64,000 nucleotides of DNA from Methylobacterium sp. W2 (GCF_020662345.1 NZ_VMOA01000015.1:54423-118422), one strand, 5' to 3'. Numbered from the stretch's first letter, positions 1 to 8,859 are shown. Numbers and translations are program-made. The notes: generated by a model not told the origin, from the sequence alone.

Positions 1-2
1 TG

Positions 3-371
3 AAGCGCGAGCGCATCGCGCCTTACGAGACCACCGGTCCGTACGGCGAGGAGACGAAGGTCGAGCAATACACCGAGACCCTGCCCAACGGCGTGGTGCA
101 TCAGGTGATCGAGCGCGAGGGCGACAACGGCTACTGGGACAATACCGAACCCTATCTTGTGCCGCCCGGCCGTTACTTCATGATGGGCGACAACCGCGAC
201 AATTCCACGGATTCGCGCGATCTCGCCAATGTCGGCTTCGTCCCGTTCGAGAATTTCGTCGGCCGCGCCGAAATGATCTTCTTCTCCATCGACGAAGGCA
301 CGCCCGCCTGGCAGATTTGGCAATGGCCGACGAAGGTGCGGTGGGGCCGCATCTTCAGCAGCATCCATTAG
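3..371 (+). CDS. lepB: Signal peptidase I, C-terminal part (5' end outside window)
   Basis: Only the last 122 codons lie in the window; the frame is open from base 3 to the TAG at 369-371. The C-terminal catalytic core of type I signal peptidases is recognisable from the box E motif MGDNRDNSTDSR, preceded by an RYFM stretch that forms part of the substrate-binding strand. The enzyme removes Sec and Tat signal peptides on the periplasmic face of the inner membrane using a Ser-Lys dyad; those two residues would lie upstream of the window. It is followed 11 bases later by rnc and then era, the usual lepB-rnc-era order of alphaproteobacteria, so the three are probably co-transcribed. Confidence 0.95.
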   Translation, partial: KRERIAPYETTGPYGEETKVEQYTETLPNGVVHQVIEREGDNGYWDNTEPYLVPPGRYFMMGDNRDNSTDSRDLANVGFVPFENFVGRAEMIFFSIDEGTPAWQIWQWPTKVRWGRIFSSIH

Positions 372-382
372 GACGATCGATC

Positions 383-1195
383 GTGGGTGAGGAGGCGCGT
401 CCTTCCAGCCGGGCGCGTCGCGCACCGCGACCGAAGCCCGGCCTGAACGTGCTCGAGGAGCGGATCGGCCATGTCTTCGCCGACCGGGCCCTCCTGTCCC
501 TGGCCCTGACCCATGTCAGCAAGGCCGGCGGCGGCGGACGGGTGGGAAGCTACCAGCGCCTCGAATTCCTCGGCGACCGCGTGCTCGGCCTCGCCATCGC
601 CGATCTGCTCTACGAAGCGTTCCCCCAGGCCGATGAGGGCGACCTGTCGCGGCGTCTCGCCGGGCTCGTGCGCCGGGAGACCTGCGCCTCGGTGGCGACG
701 GCCTGGGATGTGGGACCGCATCTCGCCTTGGGCCCGGGCGAAGTCCAGAGCGGCGGCCGCCGCAACCAGACGATCCTGGCCGATGCCTGCGAATCGATCC
801 TCGGCGCGGTCTTCCTCGATGCCGGATACGAGGCGGCGAAGGCCATCGTCCTGACCGCTTTCGCGCCCGGCACCGACACGGCGGCGCCGCGCGGACGCGA
901 CGCGAAATCCGCTCTTCAGGAGTGGGCGATGGGCCGCGCCCTGCCGATCCCGGTCTACGACGTGGTGGAGCGGTCCGGCCCGGACCATGCCCCCGTCTTC
1001 CGGATCGCCGCGCGTGTGGAGGGCCTGGAGCCCGGATACGGCACCGGTCCTTCGAAACGCCTCGCCGAGCAGGAGGCCGCCCGCCTCGTCCTCGACCGCG
1101 AGGTTCACGGTGTGAGTCAGCAGGCTGGCACGACCCCCCTCAATGGAATGGAGACGTCGGCGGACGTCGGTGAAGAAAGCGACTCCGATGCCTGA
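383..1195 (+). CDS. rnc: Ribonuclease III
   Basis: Double-stranded-RNA endonuclease of 270 aa that processes rRNA precursors and structured mRNAs. The RNase III signature RLEFLGDRVLGL lies near residues 57-68, and the second acidic cluster DACESILGAVFLDAGY follows about 75 residues later, giving the metal-binding Glu/Asp residues. The last 75 residues form a double-stranded-RNA-binding domain that begins DAKSALQEWA and ends in the basic helix PSKRLAEQEAAR. I chose the GTG at 383 because an AGGA sequence lies about 8 bases upstream; the frame remains open further upstream, but that would overlap lepB. The first 30 residues are a basic, Pro/Arg-rich extension. The stop overlaps the start of era by 8 bases. 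Confidence 0.95.
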   Translation: MGEEARPSSRARRAPRPKPGLNVLEERIGHVFADRALLSLALTHVSKAGGGGRVGSYQRLEFLGDRVLGLAIADLLYEAFPQADEGDLSRRLAGLVRRETCASVATAWDVGPHLALGPGEVQSGGRRNQTILADACESILGAVFLDAGYEAAKAIVLTAFAPGTDTAAPRGRDAKSALQEWAMGRALPIPVYDVVERSGPDHAPVFRIAARVEGLEPGYGTGPSKRLAEQEAARLVLDREVHGVSQQAGTTPLNGMETSADVGEESDSDA

Positions 1196-2174
1196 CGACC
1201 ACAACGATTTCGACGACGAGGACAATCTGCCCCCTCAGGCCGCGCTGCCCGAGATCAAGCCGCTGCCGGTCATTCCGGCGGATTCGAGTGCCGGGTTCGT
1301 CGCCCTGATCGGCGTGCCCAATGCCGGCAAGTCGACTCTGCTCAACAGTCTCGTGGGGACCAAGGTCTCCATCGTCTCGCGCAAGGTCCAGACCACGCGG
1401 GCGCTGGTGCGCGGCATCGTCATGGAGGGCAGCGCCCAGATCATCCTGGTGGACACGCCCGGCATCTTCGCGCCCAAGCGCCGCCTCGACCGGGCGATGG
1501 TGCATTCCGCCTGGAGCGGCGCTGCCGATGCCGACGCGATCTGCCTGCTGGTCGATGCGCGTAAGGGTGTGACCGAGGAGGTCGAGGCGATCCTCGCCCG
1601 CCTGCCCGAGGTGCGCCGCCCCAAGGCCCTGATCCTCAACAAGATCGACCTGATCCCGCGTGACCGTCTGCTGGCCCTCGCCGCCTCGCTCAACGAGCGC
1701 ATCGCCTTCGCCCATACCTTCATGATCTCCGCCCTCAACGGCGACGGCATCGATACGCTGCGGAAGACCCTGGCCGGGATGATGCAGCCCGGCCCCTGGC
1801 TCTACCCGGAGGACCAGGTCTCCGACGCGCCCCTGCGCATGCTCGCCGCGGAGATCACCCGCGAAAAGCTCTACGACCGGCTCCACGAGGAACTGCCCTA
1901 CCGCTCCACCGTAGAGACCGACCAGTGGGTGGCCAAGACCGATGGTTCGGTCCGGATCGAGCAGACGATCTTCGTGGAGCGCGAGAGCCAGCGTTCCATC
2001 GTTCTCGGCAAGGGCGGACAGACCATCAAGGCGATCGGGCAGGCGGCGCGGCGCGAGATCGCCGAGGCGGCCGATCAACCCGTCCACCTGTTCCTGCACG
2101 TCAAGGTGCGCGAAAACTGGGCCGACGACCCGGCGCGCTATCGCGAAATGGGACTCGAATTTCCACGCGGATGA
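1188..2174 (+). CDS. era: GTPase Era, ribosome assembly factor
   Basis: Essential GTPase that binds the 3' end of 16S rRNA during 30S maturation. All G motifs are visible: G1 GVPNAGKST, G3 DTPG and G4 NKID. The C-terminal KH domain carries VLGKGGQTIKAIG, the RNA-binding GxxG loop. The protein is 328 aa, about 25 longer than E. coli Era because of an acidic N-terminal tail (DDHNDFDDEDN). The ATG at 1188 overlaps the rnc stop and has GAAGAAAG upstream. In many alphaproteobacteria recO follows era; here 359 non-coding bases and an rRNA methyltransferase gene follow instead. Confidence 0.96.
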   Translation: MPDDHNDFDDEDNLPPQAALPEIKPLPVIPADSSAGFVALIGVPNAGKSTLLNSLVGTKVSIVSRKVQTTRALVRGIVMEGSAQIILVDTPGIFAPKRRLDRAMVHSAWSGAADADAICLLVDARKGVTEEVEAILARLPEVRRPKALILNKIDLIPRDRLLALAASLNERIAFAHTFMISALNGDGIDTLRKTLAGMMQPGPWLYPEDQVSDAPLRMLAAEITREKLYDRLHEELPYRSTVETDQWVAKTDGSVRIEQTIFVERESQRSIVLGKGGQTIKAIGQAARREIAEAADQPVHLFLHVKVRENWADDPARYREMGLEFPRG

Positions 2175-2533
2175 CGGCAGGCCCGATGTGGCACGGCATG
2201 ATTCGAGGTAACCGATGCGCATCTCGTGCTGCGCTGCCGCATAAATCACAGTATCGTCTTGCGGAAGGGCGTGGTTCTCGAAGCGTGGGTGCAAGTGAAC
2301 GGCTTGCTTTGAACGATTCCGTACAGAAGAGCTTGGCAATGACTTGACAGGCTGTTGCCAACCGATTCGCTCGATTTTGCGAATTTAGCGGATGCGGCGA
2401 AGATAACCTTTCCAACGAGGCCATCGCCGGCTACCAATCGCGAAGCCGCATTCGGTTCCGAGTCGCGGAACCCTCTATCTTCCTCTCAACGCCCGACTCT
2501 CGAGGCGCGCGTGCTGTCGCGCCGGATCCGTCA
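2175..2533. other. Intergenic region between era and the RsmC-like gene
   Basis: 359 bases in which I find no convincing gene: the short open frames have no family resemblance and no ribosome-binding site. Base composition is visibly more AT-rich than its neighbours between 2330 and 2410. A TTGACA at 2344-2349 is a possible -35 element, but no good -10 follows at 16-18 bases. It probably holds the era terminator and the promoter for the next gene. Confidence 0.4.
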
Positions 2534-3457
2534 ATGATGCCTTCTCCCTCCGTCCCGGATGCCGTCTATGGTTCACCTCCCGCCGAACTCGCCGACGTGT
2601 CCGCAGGGGCGGCTCAACTCTCGCCGCTGATCCCCGGATCGGTCCGGCTCGAGGACATTGCCGAAGGCAGCCTCGAGAGCGTGACCATGCTGGCCCCGGC
2701 GGGGACGATCGAGCGGCGCTACGCCCTGTCTCTCTCTCTGCGCGCCCTGCGTCCGGGCGGTCGCCTGCGCGCGCTCGCGCCGAAGGACAAGGGCGGCGCC
2801 CGCCTCGGTCGCGAGTTGAAGGAATTCGGCTGCGAGCCGGCCGAGACGGCCAAGCGGCATCACAGGATCTGCGACGTCGCCCGGCCCGCCGCGATCATCG
2901 ACCTCGACGAGGTGATCCAGGAAGGCGCCCCCCGCCACATCGACAACCTCGCTCTGTGCACGCAGCCCGGCGTCTTCTCCTGGGACCGGCTCGATCCGGG
3001 CACGGCGCTGCTCCTGGCCAACCTGCCGGCCCTGTCCGGCCGGGGCGCCGATTTCGGCTGCGGGATCGGGGTTCTCGCCCGTGCCGTCCTCGCCTCGCAG
3101 GGCGTCACCGCGCTGACCCTGATCGACATCGACCGACGCGCCGTGGAGATGGCCCGCCGCAACGTGGGCGATCCCCGCGCCGACATCCGCTGGGCCGATA
3201 TCCGCTCCACCGATGTCACCCTGGAGCGTCTCGACTTCGTGGTGATGAACCCGCCCTTCCACGACGGCGGGACCGAGGATCGTTTTCTCGGCGAGGTCTT
3301 CATCCGCCGCGCCGCCGAGACGTTGAGGCCCGGCGGCACGCTCTGGCTCACTGCCAACACGCACCTGCCCTACGAGGCGCCCCTGAAAGCCGCCTTCAAG
3401 GCCGTTACGCTGAAGGCCTCGGCCGGCGGCTACAAGATCTACGAAGCCCGCAAATGA
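2534..3457 (+). CDS. rsmC: RsmC-like 16S rRNA guanine-N2 methyltransferase
   Basis: Class I SAM-dependent methyltransferase of 307 aa. The C-terminal half has the SAM-binding loop ADFGCGIGVLARAV (about residues 175-188), an acidic LIDIDRRAVEMARRN strand end, and the NPPFHDG catalytic motif near residue 240 that marks the RsmC/RlmG group modifying an exocyclic guanine amine. The N-terminal half is a degenerate methyltransferase-like domain, as in E. coli RsmC, which methylates G1207 of 16S rRNA. The target here is inferred from family membership. Two in-frame ATGs (2534, 2537) are possible starts. A pseudouridine synthase gene begins 10 bases after the stop, so two rRNA modification enzymes appear to share a transcript. 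Confidence 0.8.
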   Translation: MMPSPSVPDAVYGSPPAELADVSAGAAQLSPLIPGSVRLEDIAEGSLESVTMLAPAGTIERRYALSLSLRALRPGGRLRALAPKDKGGARLGRELKEFGCEPAETAKRHHRICDVARPAAIIDLDEVIQEGAPRHIDNLALCTQPGVFSWDRLDPGTALLLANLPALSGRGADFGCGIGVLARAVLASQGVTALTLIDIDRRAVEMARRNVGDPRADIRWADIRSTDVTLERLDFVVMNPPFHDGGTEDRFLGEVFIRRAAETLRPGGTLWLTANTHLPYEAPLKAAFKAVTLKASAGGYKIYEARK

Positions 3458-3467
3458 GCGCGGCTCT

Positions 3468-4217
3468 GTGAGCAAGAGTCCGAGCCTCAGGCTCGATCGC
3501 CTGCTGGCGAATCTCGGTTACGGTTCGCGCCGGGAGATCGGCCTTCTCGCCAAGGCCGATCTCATCGTGCTCGACGGGGCGCCGCTGCGCGACGCCAACC
3601 AGCGCATCGCCGTGACGCCCGACCTGTCCGGGCGCATGGTCGTCGATGGCGATCCCCTCGATCCGCCGCCCGGCCTCGCTTTGATGATGCATAAGCCGCT
3701 GGGCGTGACCTGCTCCCACAAGGAGGTCGGTCCCCTGGTCTACGGCCTGCTGCCGGAGCGCTGGCGCCGGCGAGATCCGGCCCTGTCCACCATCGGCCGT
3801 CTCGACAAGGAGACCTCCGGCCTCCTGCTGCTCACCGATGACGGGGCTCTCCTGCACAAGGTGATCGCCCCGAAATCGAACGTGGCCAAGCGCTACCGCG
3901 TGGCGCTCGACCGTCCGCTTAAGGGCGACGAGGTCATGGTGCTGGGCAGCGGCTCGATGCTGCTCGACGGAGAGGACAAGCCACTCCTTCCGGTGGAGAT
4001 GGAGGTCGAGGACGAGACCCACGTGGTCGTGACCCTGCATGAGGGACGCTACCATCAGGTCCGCCGCATGTTCGCGGCCCTCGGCAATCACGTCACCGCC
4101 CTGCATCGCGACCGGATCGGCGGCCTGACCCTGCCGGACGACCTCGAAGCCGGCGCGTATCGCATCCTCACCGAGGACGACATTCGTGCCGTCCTGGGCG
4201 CGCCCTCGCTAGCCTGA
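3468..4217 (+). CDS. rsuA: Pseudouridine synthase, RsuA/RluB/E/F family
   Basis: 249 aa. It starts with an S4-like RNA-binding domain (RLDRLLANLGYGSRREI) and continues into the catalytic domain. The catalytic aspartate is in IGRLDKETSGLLLLTDDG (about residues 106-123), and the C-terminal EGRYHQVRRMFAALG is the second family signature. RsuA converts U516 of 16S rRNA to pseudouridine; other members act on 23S rRNA, so the exact site is not settled by sequence alone. The start is a GTG at 3468, 10 bases after the preceding methyltransferase, which suggests translational coupling. Confidence 0.85.
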   Translation: MSKSPSLRLDRLLANLGYGSRREIGLLAKADLIVLDGAPLRDANQRIAVTPDLSGRMVVDGDPLDPPPGLALMMHKPLGVTCSHKEVGPLVYGLLPERWRRRDPALSTIGRLDKETSGLLLLTDDGALLHKVIAPKSNVAKRYRVALDRPLKGDEVMVLGSGSMLLDGEDKPLLPVEMEVEDETHVVVTLHEGRYHQVRRMFAALGNHVTALHRDRIGGLTLPDDLEAGAYRILTEDDIRAVLGAPSLA

Positions 4218-4407
4218 TCGATTGACCAGCGCCGCGAGCGCGACTGAACTCCCATCGTCTTGCCTCGGCGGATATCCTCTGCTAAGGCCCCGCCCATTCC
4301 ACACGCGGAGCCGGCCTCATGCCTGAATGAGGCGTTTCCGGTGATCGTTCCTTTCGAGGGGCGTTCGCTTCCTCCGCGGCGGCATCAACCGGAAGAGAAA
4401 CAAGATC

Positions 4408-5472
4408 ATGGCCGTTGATTTCACGATGCGTCAGCTCCTCGAAGCGGGCGCCCATTTCGGACACCAGTCCCACCGCTGGAACCCGAAGATGCAGACCTAC
4501 ATCTTCGGTACCCGCAACAACATCCACATCATCGATCTGGCCCAGACCGTGCCGGCCCTTCACCAGGCCCTGCAGGCCGTGAGCGACACCGTCGCCAAGG
4601 GCGGCCGCGTGCTGTTCGTCGGCACCAAGCGTCAGGCCGCCGACACGATCGCTGAGGCCGCCAAGCGCTCGGCCCAGTACTACGTCAACTCCCGCTGGCT
4701 CGGCGGCATGCTGACCAACTGGAAGACCATCTCGGGCTCGATCGCCCGTCTGCGCAAGGTCGACGAGACCCTCGAAGGTGGTGGCCAGGGCCTCACCAAG
4801 AAGGAGCGCCTGATGCTGTCCCGTGAAAAGGACAAGCTCGAGAAGGCGCTGGGCGGCATCAAGGACATGGGCGGCGTGCCCGACCTGCTGTTCGTGATCG
4901 ACACCAACAAGGAGCAGCTCGCGATCAAGGAGGCCCAGCGCCTCGGGATCCCGGTGGCGGCCATCGTCGACACCAACTGCAACCCTGACGGCATCACCTA
5001 CGTCGTCCCGGCCAACGACGATGCCGGCCGCGCGATCTCGCTCTATTGCGACCTCATCGCCCGCGCCGCCATCGACGGTATCTCGCGTGGCCAGGGCTCC
5101 AGCGGCGTCGATCTCGGCGCCTCCGAGGCCCCCGTCGCCGAAGAGCTCCCCCAGGAAGAGGCCGCCCTCTCGGTGGAGTCCGGTGCTCTCGATCCGGCCG
5201 ACGTGGCCGCCCTCGTCGAGTCCACCGAGCATTTCGAACTGCTCTCCGCTCCCCGCGGCGCTCCGGACGACCTGTCCAAGCTCCACGGCGCCGGTCCGCA
5301 GATCGTGCAGAAGCTCAACGATGCCGGCGTGTACCATTACTGGCAGATCGCCGCGATGACCGACGCGGAAGTCGCCAAGGTCGATGCCGACCTGAAGCTC
5401 AACGGCCGCATCAGCCGCGACGGCTGGGTCGATCAGGCCCGTGGCTTCGCCGAGGCAGCTGCCGCCGCCTGA
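4408..5472 (+). CDS. rpsB: 30S ribosomal protein S2 with C-terminal helix-hairpin-helix extension
   Basis: Ribosomal protein S2, the late-assembling small-subunit protein that brackets the S1 binding site. Residues 1-230 are standard S2 ([14 protein letters not shown] at the start, [31 protein letters not shown]). The protein is 354 aa against about 240 in E. coli. The extra ~110 residues are an acidic Ala/Glu linker followed by a compact domain from about residue 285 with [19 protein letters not shown], which reads as a helix-hairpin-helix of the kind found in DNA/RNA-binding proteins. Comparable extensions are known in alphaproteobacterial S2. A GGAAGAGAAAC ribosome-binding site precedes the ATG. 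tsf follows, as in nearly all bacteria. Confidence 0.97.
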   Translation: MAVDFTMRQLLEAGAHFGHQSHRWNPKMQTYIFGTRNNIHIIDLAQTVPALHQALQAVSDTVAKGGRVLFVGTKRQAADTIAEAAKRSAQYYVNSRWLGGMLTNWKTISGSIARLRKVDETLEGGGQGLTKKERLMLSREKDKLEKALGGIKDMGGVPDLLFVIDTNKEQLAIKEAQRLGIPVAAIVDTNCNPDGITYVVPANDDAGRAISLYCDLIARAAIDGISRGQGSSGVDLGASEAPVAEELPQEEAALSVESGALDPADVAALVESTEHFELLSAPRGAPDDLSKLHGAGPQIVQKLNDAGVYHYWQIAAMTDAEVAKVDADLKLNGRISRDGWVDQARGFAEAAAAA

Positions 5473-5479
5473 TCGCACA

Positions 5480-5501
5480 GGCATCCCGGCAACGGGATGC
5501 C
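5480..5501 (+). other. Perfect hairpin after rpsB
   Basis: A 9-base stem (GGCATCCCG / CGGGATGCC) closed by a GCAA tetraloop, starting 8 bases after the rpsB stop. It has no T-run, so it looks like an mRNA-stabilising or processing hairpin rather than a terminator. Confidence 0.6.
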
Positions 5502-5527
5502 GCCGCAGACGTCGAACCCATCCACGA

Positions 5528-5560
5528 AGCCCGGCGCTCCCCCTAGCGTCGGGCTCCTTT
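5528..5560 (+). terminator. Terminator-like hairpin (attenuator) between rpsB and tsf
   Basis: 11-base stem AGCCCGGCGCT / AGCGTCGGGCT with one G-U pair and loop CCCCCT, followed by CCTTTAT. The tsf ribosome-binding site lies about 25 bases downstream. Its position matches the intergenic attenuator known between rpsB and tsf in enteric bacteria, so a role in lowering tsf expression relative to rpsB is inferred. Confidence 0.5.
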
Positions 5561-5594
5561 ATCATTTGAGACAGACCCGAAGAAAGGACTCGCC

Positions 5595-6518
5595 ATGGCC
5601 AACATCACCGCCGCATTGGTGAAAGAGCTCCGCGAAAAGACCGGCGCGGGCATGATGGACTGCAAGGGCGCACTCAACGAGACGGACGGCGACATCGAAG
5701 CCGCGGTCGACTGGCTGCGCAAGAAGGGCCTCGCCAAGGCCGCCAAGAAGGCCGGGCGCGTCGCCGCCGAGGGCCTCGTGGCCGTCGAATCGTCGGGCCA
5801 TCACGCCGCCATCGTCGAGGTGAATTCCGAGACCGACTTCGTCGCCCGCAACGACAGCTTCCAGGGCTTCGCCCGCGAGGCCGCCAAGCTTGCCCTCGAC
5901 ACCGACGGCTCGCTGGAAGGCCTTGAGGCCGCGCACTTCCCCGGCGGCTCCACGACGATCAAGGAGACGCTGTCGAGCCTCATCGCCACCATCGGCGAGA
6001 ACATGACCCTGCGCCGCGTCGCCAAGCTCGACGTGACCAAGGGCGTGATCGCGTCCTACGTCCATGCCCAGGTCGCCGACGGCCTCGGCAAGATCGGCGT
6101 GCTGGTGGCTCTCGAATCGGAGGGCGACGTGGACGTCCTCTCCACCCTCGGCCGTCAGATCGCCATGCACGTCGCGGCCACCAACCCGGTGGCCCTGGAC
6201 GCGGCCGGCGTCGATCAGGCCGTGCTCGAGCGCGAGAGCAACATCCTGCGCGAGAAGAACGCCGGCAAGCCGGACCACGTCCTCGCCAAGATCGTCGAGA
6301 GCGGCCTGAAGAGCTACTACAAGGAGGTCACCCTCCTGGAGCAGCCCTTCGTCCATGACGGCTCGAAGACGATCACGCAGGTGCTGAAGGAAGCCGAGGG
6401 CAAGGCCGGCGCGCCGGTTAAGCTCACCGCCTTCGTGCGCTACGCCCTCGGCGAGGGCATCGAGAAGGAAGAGGCGCCCGACTTCGCCACAGAAGTCGCG
6501 GCTGCCGCGCGCGGCTGA
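5595..6518 (+). CDS. tsf: Elongation factor Ts
   Basis: Guanine-nucleotide exchange factor for EF-Tu, 307 aa. The N-terminal UBA-like domain contains [16 protein letters not shown], and the nucleotide-exchange signature [11 protein letters not shown] (about residues 78-88) carries the conserved TDFVARN core that inserts into EF-Tu. The C-terminal half holds the two core subdomains with a [21 protein letters not shown] stretch typical of the family. AAAGGA lies upstream of the ATG. Its position after rpsB is standard. Confidence 0.97.
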   Translation: MANITAALVKELREKTGAGMMDCKGALNETDGDIEAAVDWLRKKGLAKAAKKAGRVAAEGLVAVESSGHHAAIVEVNSETDFVARNDSFQGFAREAAKLALDTDGSLEGLEAAHFPGGSTTIKETLSSLIATIGENMTLRRVAKLDVTKGVIASYVHAQVADGLGKIGVLVALESEGDVDVLSTLGRQIAMHVAATNPVALDAAGVDQAVLERESNILREKNAGKPDHVLAKIVESGLKSYYKEVTLLEQPFVHDGSKTITQVLKEAEGKAGAPVKLTAFVRYALGEGIEKEEAPDFATEVAAAARG

Positions 6519-6553
6519 CGCCGTCTTCCAGCTGGATCGATACTCATCTCGTG

Positions 6554-6594
6554 GAACGGGCGGTGGCAGCGATGCCGCCGCCCGTTCTGCGTTT
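6554..6594 (+). terminator. Terminator after tsf
   Basis: Long hairpin: 10 perfect pairs (GAACGGGCGG / CCGCCCGTTC), one T/G position, then GGCA / TGCC closed by a GCGA tetraloop, followed by TGCGTTT. It ends the rpsB-tsf unit 36 bases after the tsf stop. The T-run is short, so Rho may contribute. Confidence 0.75.
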
Positions 6595-6761
6595 CCCGGA
6601 CGACAATCGTGCCTCGTCTCTCCACAGGACCGGAATGCACCCGACAGGATGACAGCTAAGACCGTCCTGCCCCTCGACCTTCGCGACCGCCTTGCGATAG
6701 ACAGCGGGCGCTTCCGATTGAATCGTTCGGCCTTGCGCCGGTGCTCGAGGGGACTGGCGCC

Positions 6762-7484
6762 ATGCCGCAGACCAAACCGTTTCGCCGCGTGCTCGTGAAG
6801 CTGTCGGGCGAGGCTCTGGCCGCCCCCGACGGGTACTGGCTGCATCCCCCGCTCCTGGCGGCCCTGGCGGACGATATCGCCAAGACCCTGGAGGCCGGCT
6901 TCCAGGTCGCCCTGGTGGTCGGGGGCGGCAACATGATCCGGGGCGCGCGCATCTCGTCGGCGGGCTGGATCGACCGCGCCACCGGCGATTCGCTGGGCAT
7001 GATCGCCACCGTGATGAACTCCCTCGCCCTGGAGACGGCGCTCAATGCCGCCGGCGTGCCCGCCCGCACCATGTCCGCCGTGTCGATGCCGACGATCTGC
7101 GAGACTTATGCGCGCCAGCCGGCCCTGCACCATCTCGACAAGGGCCAGGTGGTCGTCCTCGCCGGCGGCACCGGCAACCCGTATTTCACCACCGACACCG
7201 CCGCCGTCCTGCGCGCGGCCGAACTGCGCTGCGGAGCCGTGCTCAAGGCGACGCAGGTGGACGGGGTCTATTCAGCCGATCCGAAGAAGGACCCGTCGGC
7301 GGTGCGCTACGATCGCCTGACCCATGACGATGCCATCGCCCGCGATCTGAAGATTATGGATACCGCCGCCTTCGCCCTGGCCCGCGAGAGCCGCATCTCC
7401 ATCGTGGTTGGCTCGGTCCACGCTCCGAGTTCGGTGACCGCGATCCTCACCGGGAACGCCCCTTCGACGCATGTCGTGCCCTGA
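6762..7484 (+). CDS. pyrH: UMP kinase
   Basis: Amino-acid-kinase-fold enzyme that phosphorylates UMP to UDP, 240 aa, the usual length. Motifs seen: VLVKLSGEAL at the N-terminus (ATP-binding glycine loop), VVGGGNMIRG, DSLGMIATVMNSLAL (the UMP-binding region that distinguishes PyrH from other kinases) and LAGGTGNPYFTTDTAA. I chose the ATG at 6762 over the upstream GTG at 6741 because GAGGGGA lies about 10 bases before it and the length then matches the family. In most relatives frr follows directly; here a BLUF-domain gene intervenes. Confidence 0.95.
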   Translation: MPQTKPFRRVLVKLSGEALAAPDGYWLHPPLLAALADDIAKTLEAGFQVALVVGGGNMIRGARISSAGWIDRATGDSLGMIATVMNSLALETALNAAGVPARTMSAVSMPTICETYARQPALHHLDKGQVVVLAGGTGNPYFTTDTAAVLRAAELRCGAVLKATQVDGVYSADPKKDPSAVRYDRLTHDDAIARDLKIMDTAAFALARESRISIVVGSVHAPSSVTAILTGNAPSTHVVP

Positions 7485-7611
7485 CGGCACCTCATCTCAA
7501 GTATCGGCCTGGCTGTGCCGAGTTGATGCGCGGCGGTCTTTCAGTCGATCGCTTGCATTCGCCATCAGGGTTTCTTGAGGATTTTAGTTCGTCCTGTGAA
7601 AGGGAACGCCT

Positions 7612-7630
7612 GCCGCTCGCCCGAAGCGGC
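7612..7630 (+). other. Short hairpin in the leader of the BLUF gene
   Basis: Six-base stem GCCGCT / AGCGGC with a 7-base loop, ending 15 bases before the BLUF start codon, in a 161-base gap after pyrH that is clearly AT-richer than the flanking genes (for example 7570-7600). It may affect translation of the BLUF gene. No clear ribosome-binding site is visible beyond it. Confidence 0.3.
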
Positions 7631-7645
7631 TACCGAGCATAGTCG

Positions 7646-8131
7646 ATGCCCCTGTCGCAGATCGTTTTCTATAGCCGGAATCTCGTGAAGCTGACGGGCG
7701 GTTCGATGCGCGACATGGTCAGGGACATCCTAGCCTCCTGCAGTCGCTACGATCGTGCGTCGGGCATGACCGGAGCCCTCGTGTTCAACGAGGATTTCTT
7801 CCTCCAGGCCATGGAGGGCGAGTCATCGACGATCTCGGAGCAGCTCTGGAATCTGGCAGCGGACAGCCGTCACAGCGGGATGGTCCTCGTCTCGGCCGCC
7901 CCGGTGCAGCAGCGTTCGTTGGGGGGATGGACGGTGGGCTATGCCGGCCGTTCGGAGGTCCTCAACGCCCTCTATCTCCAATACGGTCCCACTGCGAAGT
8001 TCGACCCCACGGAGATGTCGGCGGCGGCCATCATCGCCCTGCTCCGGGCGTTCACGGAGCTCGATGCGAGCCATTTCGTCCAGCGCTCCGGCCAGCCGGG
8101 GATCGTGGCGATCAAGCCGGTCGCGCGATAG
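7646..8131 (+). CDS. Short BLUF-domain protein (blue-light/FAD sensor family), atypical flavin site
   Basis: 161 aa: a single BLUF domain (residues 1-100) plus a helical C-terminal cap, the layout of short BLUF proteins such as PixD, which signal through partner proteins. Family hallmarks are the key tyrosine Y9 in [23 protein letters not shown] with the key glutamine Q54, and W95 in GGWTVG. Two departures are visible: the asparagine that contacts the flavin (N32 in PixD, N45 in AppA) is Asp at position 36 when aligned on the TG of the MTG motif, and the methionine two residues after the Trp is Val97. Whether it still binds FAD is open. It sits between pyrH and frr, which are normally adjacent. 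Confidence 0.88.
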   Translation: MPLSQIVFYSRNLVKLTGGSMRDMVRDILASCSRYDRASGMTGALVFNEDFFLQAMEGESSTISEQLWNLAADSRHSGMVLVSAAPVQQRSLGGWTVGYAGRSEVLNALYLQYGPTAKFDPTEMSAAAIIALLRAFTELDASHFVQRSGQPGIVAIKPVAR

Positions 8132-8282
8132 TCCGATCCCGAACCCGGCTCGCACCGGCGATTTGATCCGCCGCGGCTGCGAACGCCATTTGCGACCTGT
8201 CGGATTTTGGTTCATTGAGGCCGCACGCACGGGCCCCGGCGGCCCCACGCCCTTTCTCCCCAATTTCGTCGGGACACACAGT

Positions 8283-8846
8283 ATGGCGACCCCAGAGTTC
8301 GACCTGAACGATATCAAGCGCCGGATGCAGGGCGCCGTGAGCGCCTTGTCGAAGGATCTCGGCTCCCTGCGCACAGGACGCGCCACCCCGAGCATTCTCG
8401 ATCCGATCAACGTCGATGCCTACGGGTCGTCGATGCCGATGGCCCAGGTCGCCACGGTGAGCGTGCCCGAGCCGCGCCTCCTGTCGATCTCGGTCTGGGA
8501 CCGGAGCATGGTCGCCGCCGTGGAAAAGGCCATCCGTGAATCCGATCTCGGGCTGAACCCTCAGACCGAAGGCCAGACCATCCGCCTGCGCGTGCCGGAG
8601 ATGAACGAGCAGCGCCGCAAGGAAATGGTCAAGGTCGCCCATAAATACACCGAGGAGGCCCGCGTCGCGGTCCGCCACGTCCGCCGCGATGCGCTCGACC
8701 ATCTCAAGAAGCTCGAGAAGGACAGCGCCATCAGCGAAGACGACGAGAAGCGTCAGGCCACCGAGGTGCAGAAGGTGACCGACCAGCACATCGCCGAGAT
8801 CGATGGCGTTCTCGCCACGAAGGAAAAGGAAATCATGCAGGTCTAA
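8283..8846 (+). CDS. frr: Ribosome recycling factor
   Basis: 187 aa, matching the 185-residue norm. With EF-G it splits post-termination ribosomes. Family features are the start [16 protein letters not shown], the [12 protein letters not shown] turn joining the helical domain to the beta domain (about residues 25-40), and the C-terminal three-helix-bundle segment containing [14 protein letters not shown]. The ATG at 8283 follows a 151-base gap after the BLUF gene, so frr probably has its own promoter there. The frame is open far upstream, but that stretch has no family similarity. Confidence 0.96.
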   Translation: MATPEFDLNDIKRRMQGAVSALSKDLGSLRTGRATPSILDPINVDAYGSSMPMAQVATVSVPEPRLLSISVWDRSMVAAVEKAIRESDLGLNPQTEGQTIRLRVPEMNEQRRKEMVKVAHKYTEEARVAVRHVRRDALDHLKKLEKDSAISEDDEKRQATEVQKVTDQHIAEIDGVLATKEKEIMQV

Positions 8847-8859
8847 GTTTCGGACGGGT

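Noticed and set aside
2344..2372. TTGACA as a sigma-70 promoter for the RsmC-like gene
   Set aside because: No acceptable -10 hexamer at 16-18 bases; kept only as a remark.
7941..8282. Upstream extension of the frr frame by over 100 codons
   Set aside because: It overlaps the BLUF gene in another frame and lacks RRF similarity; the ATG at 8283 gives the standard length.
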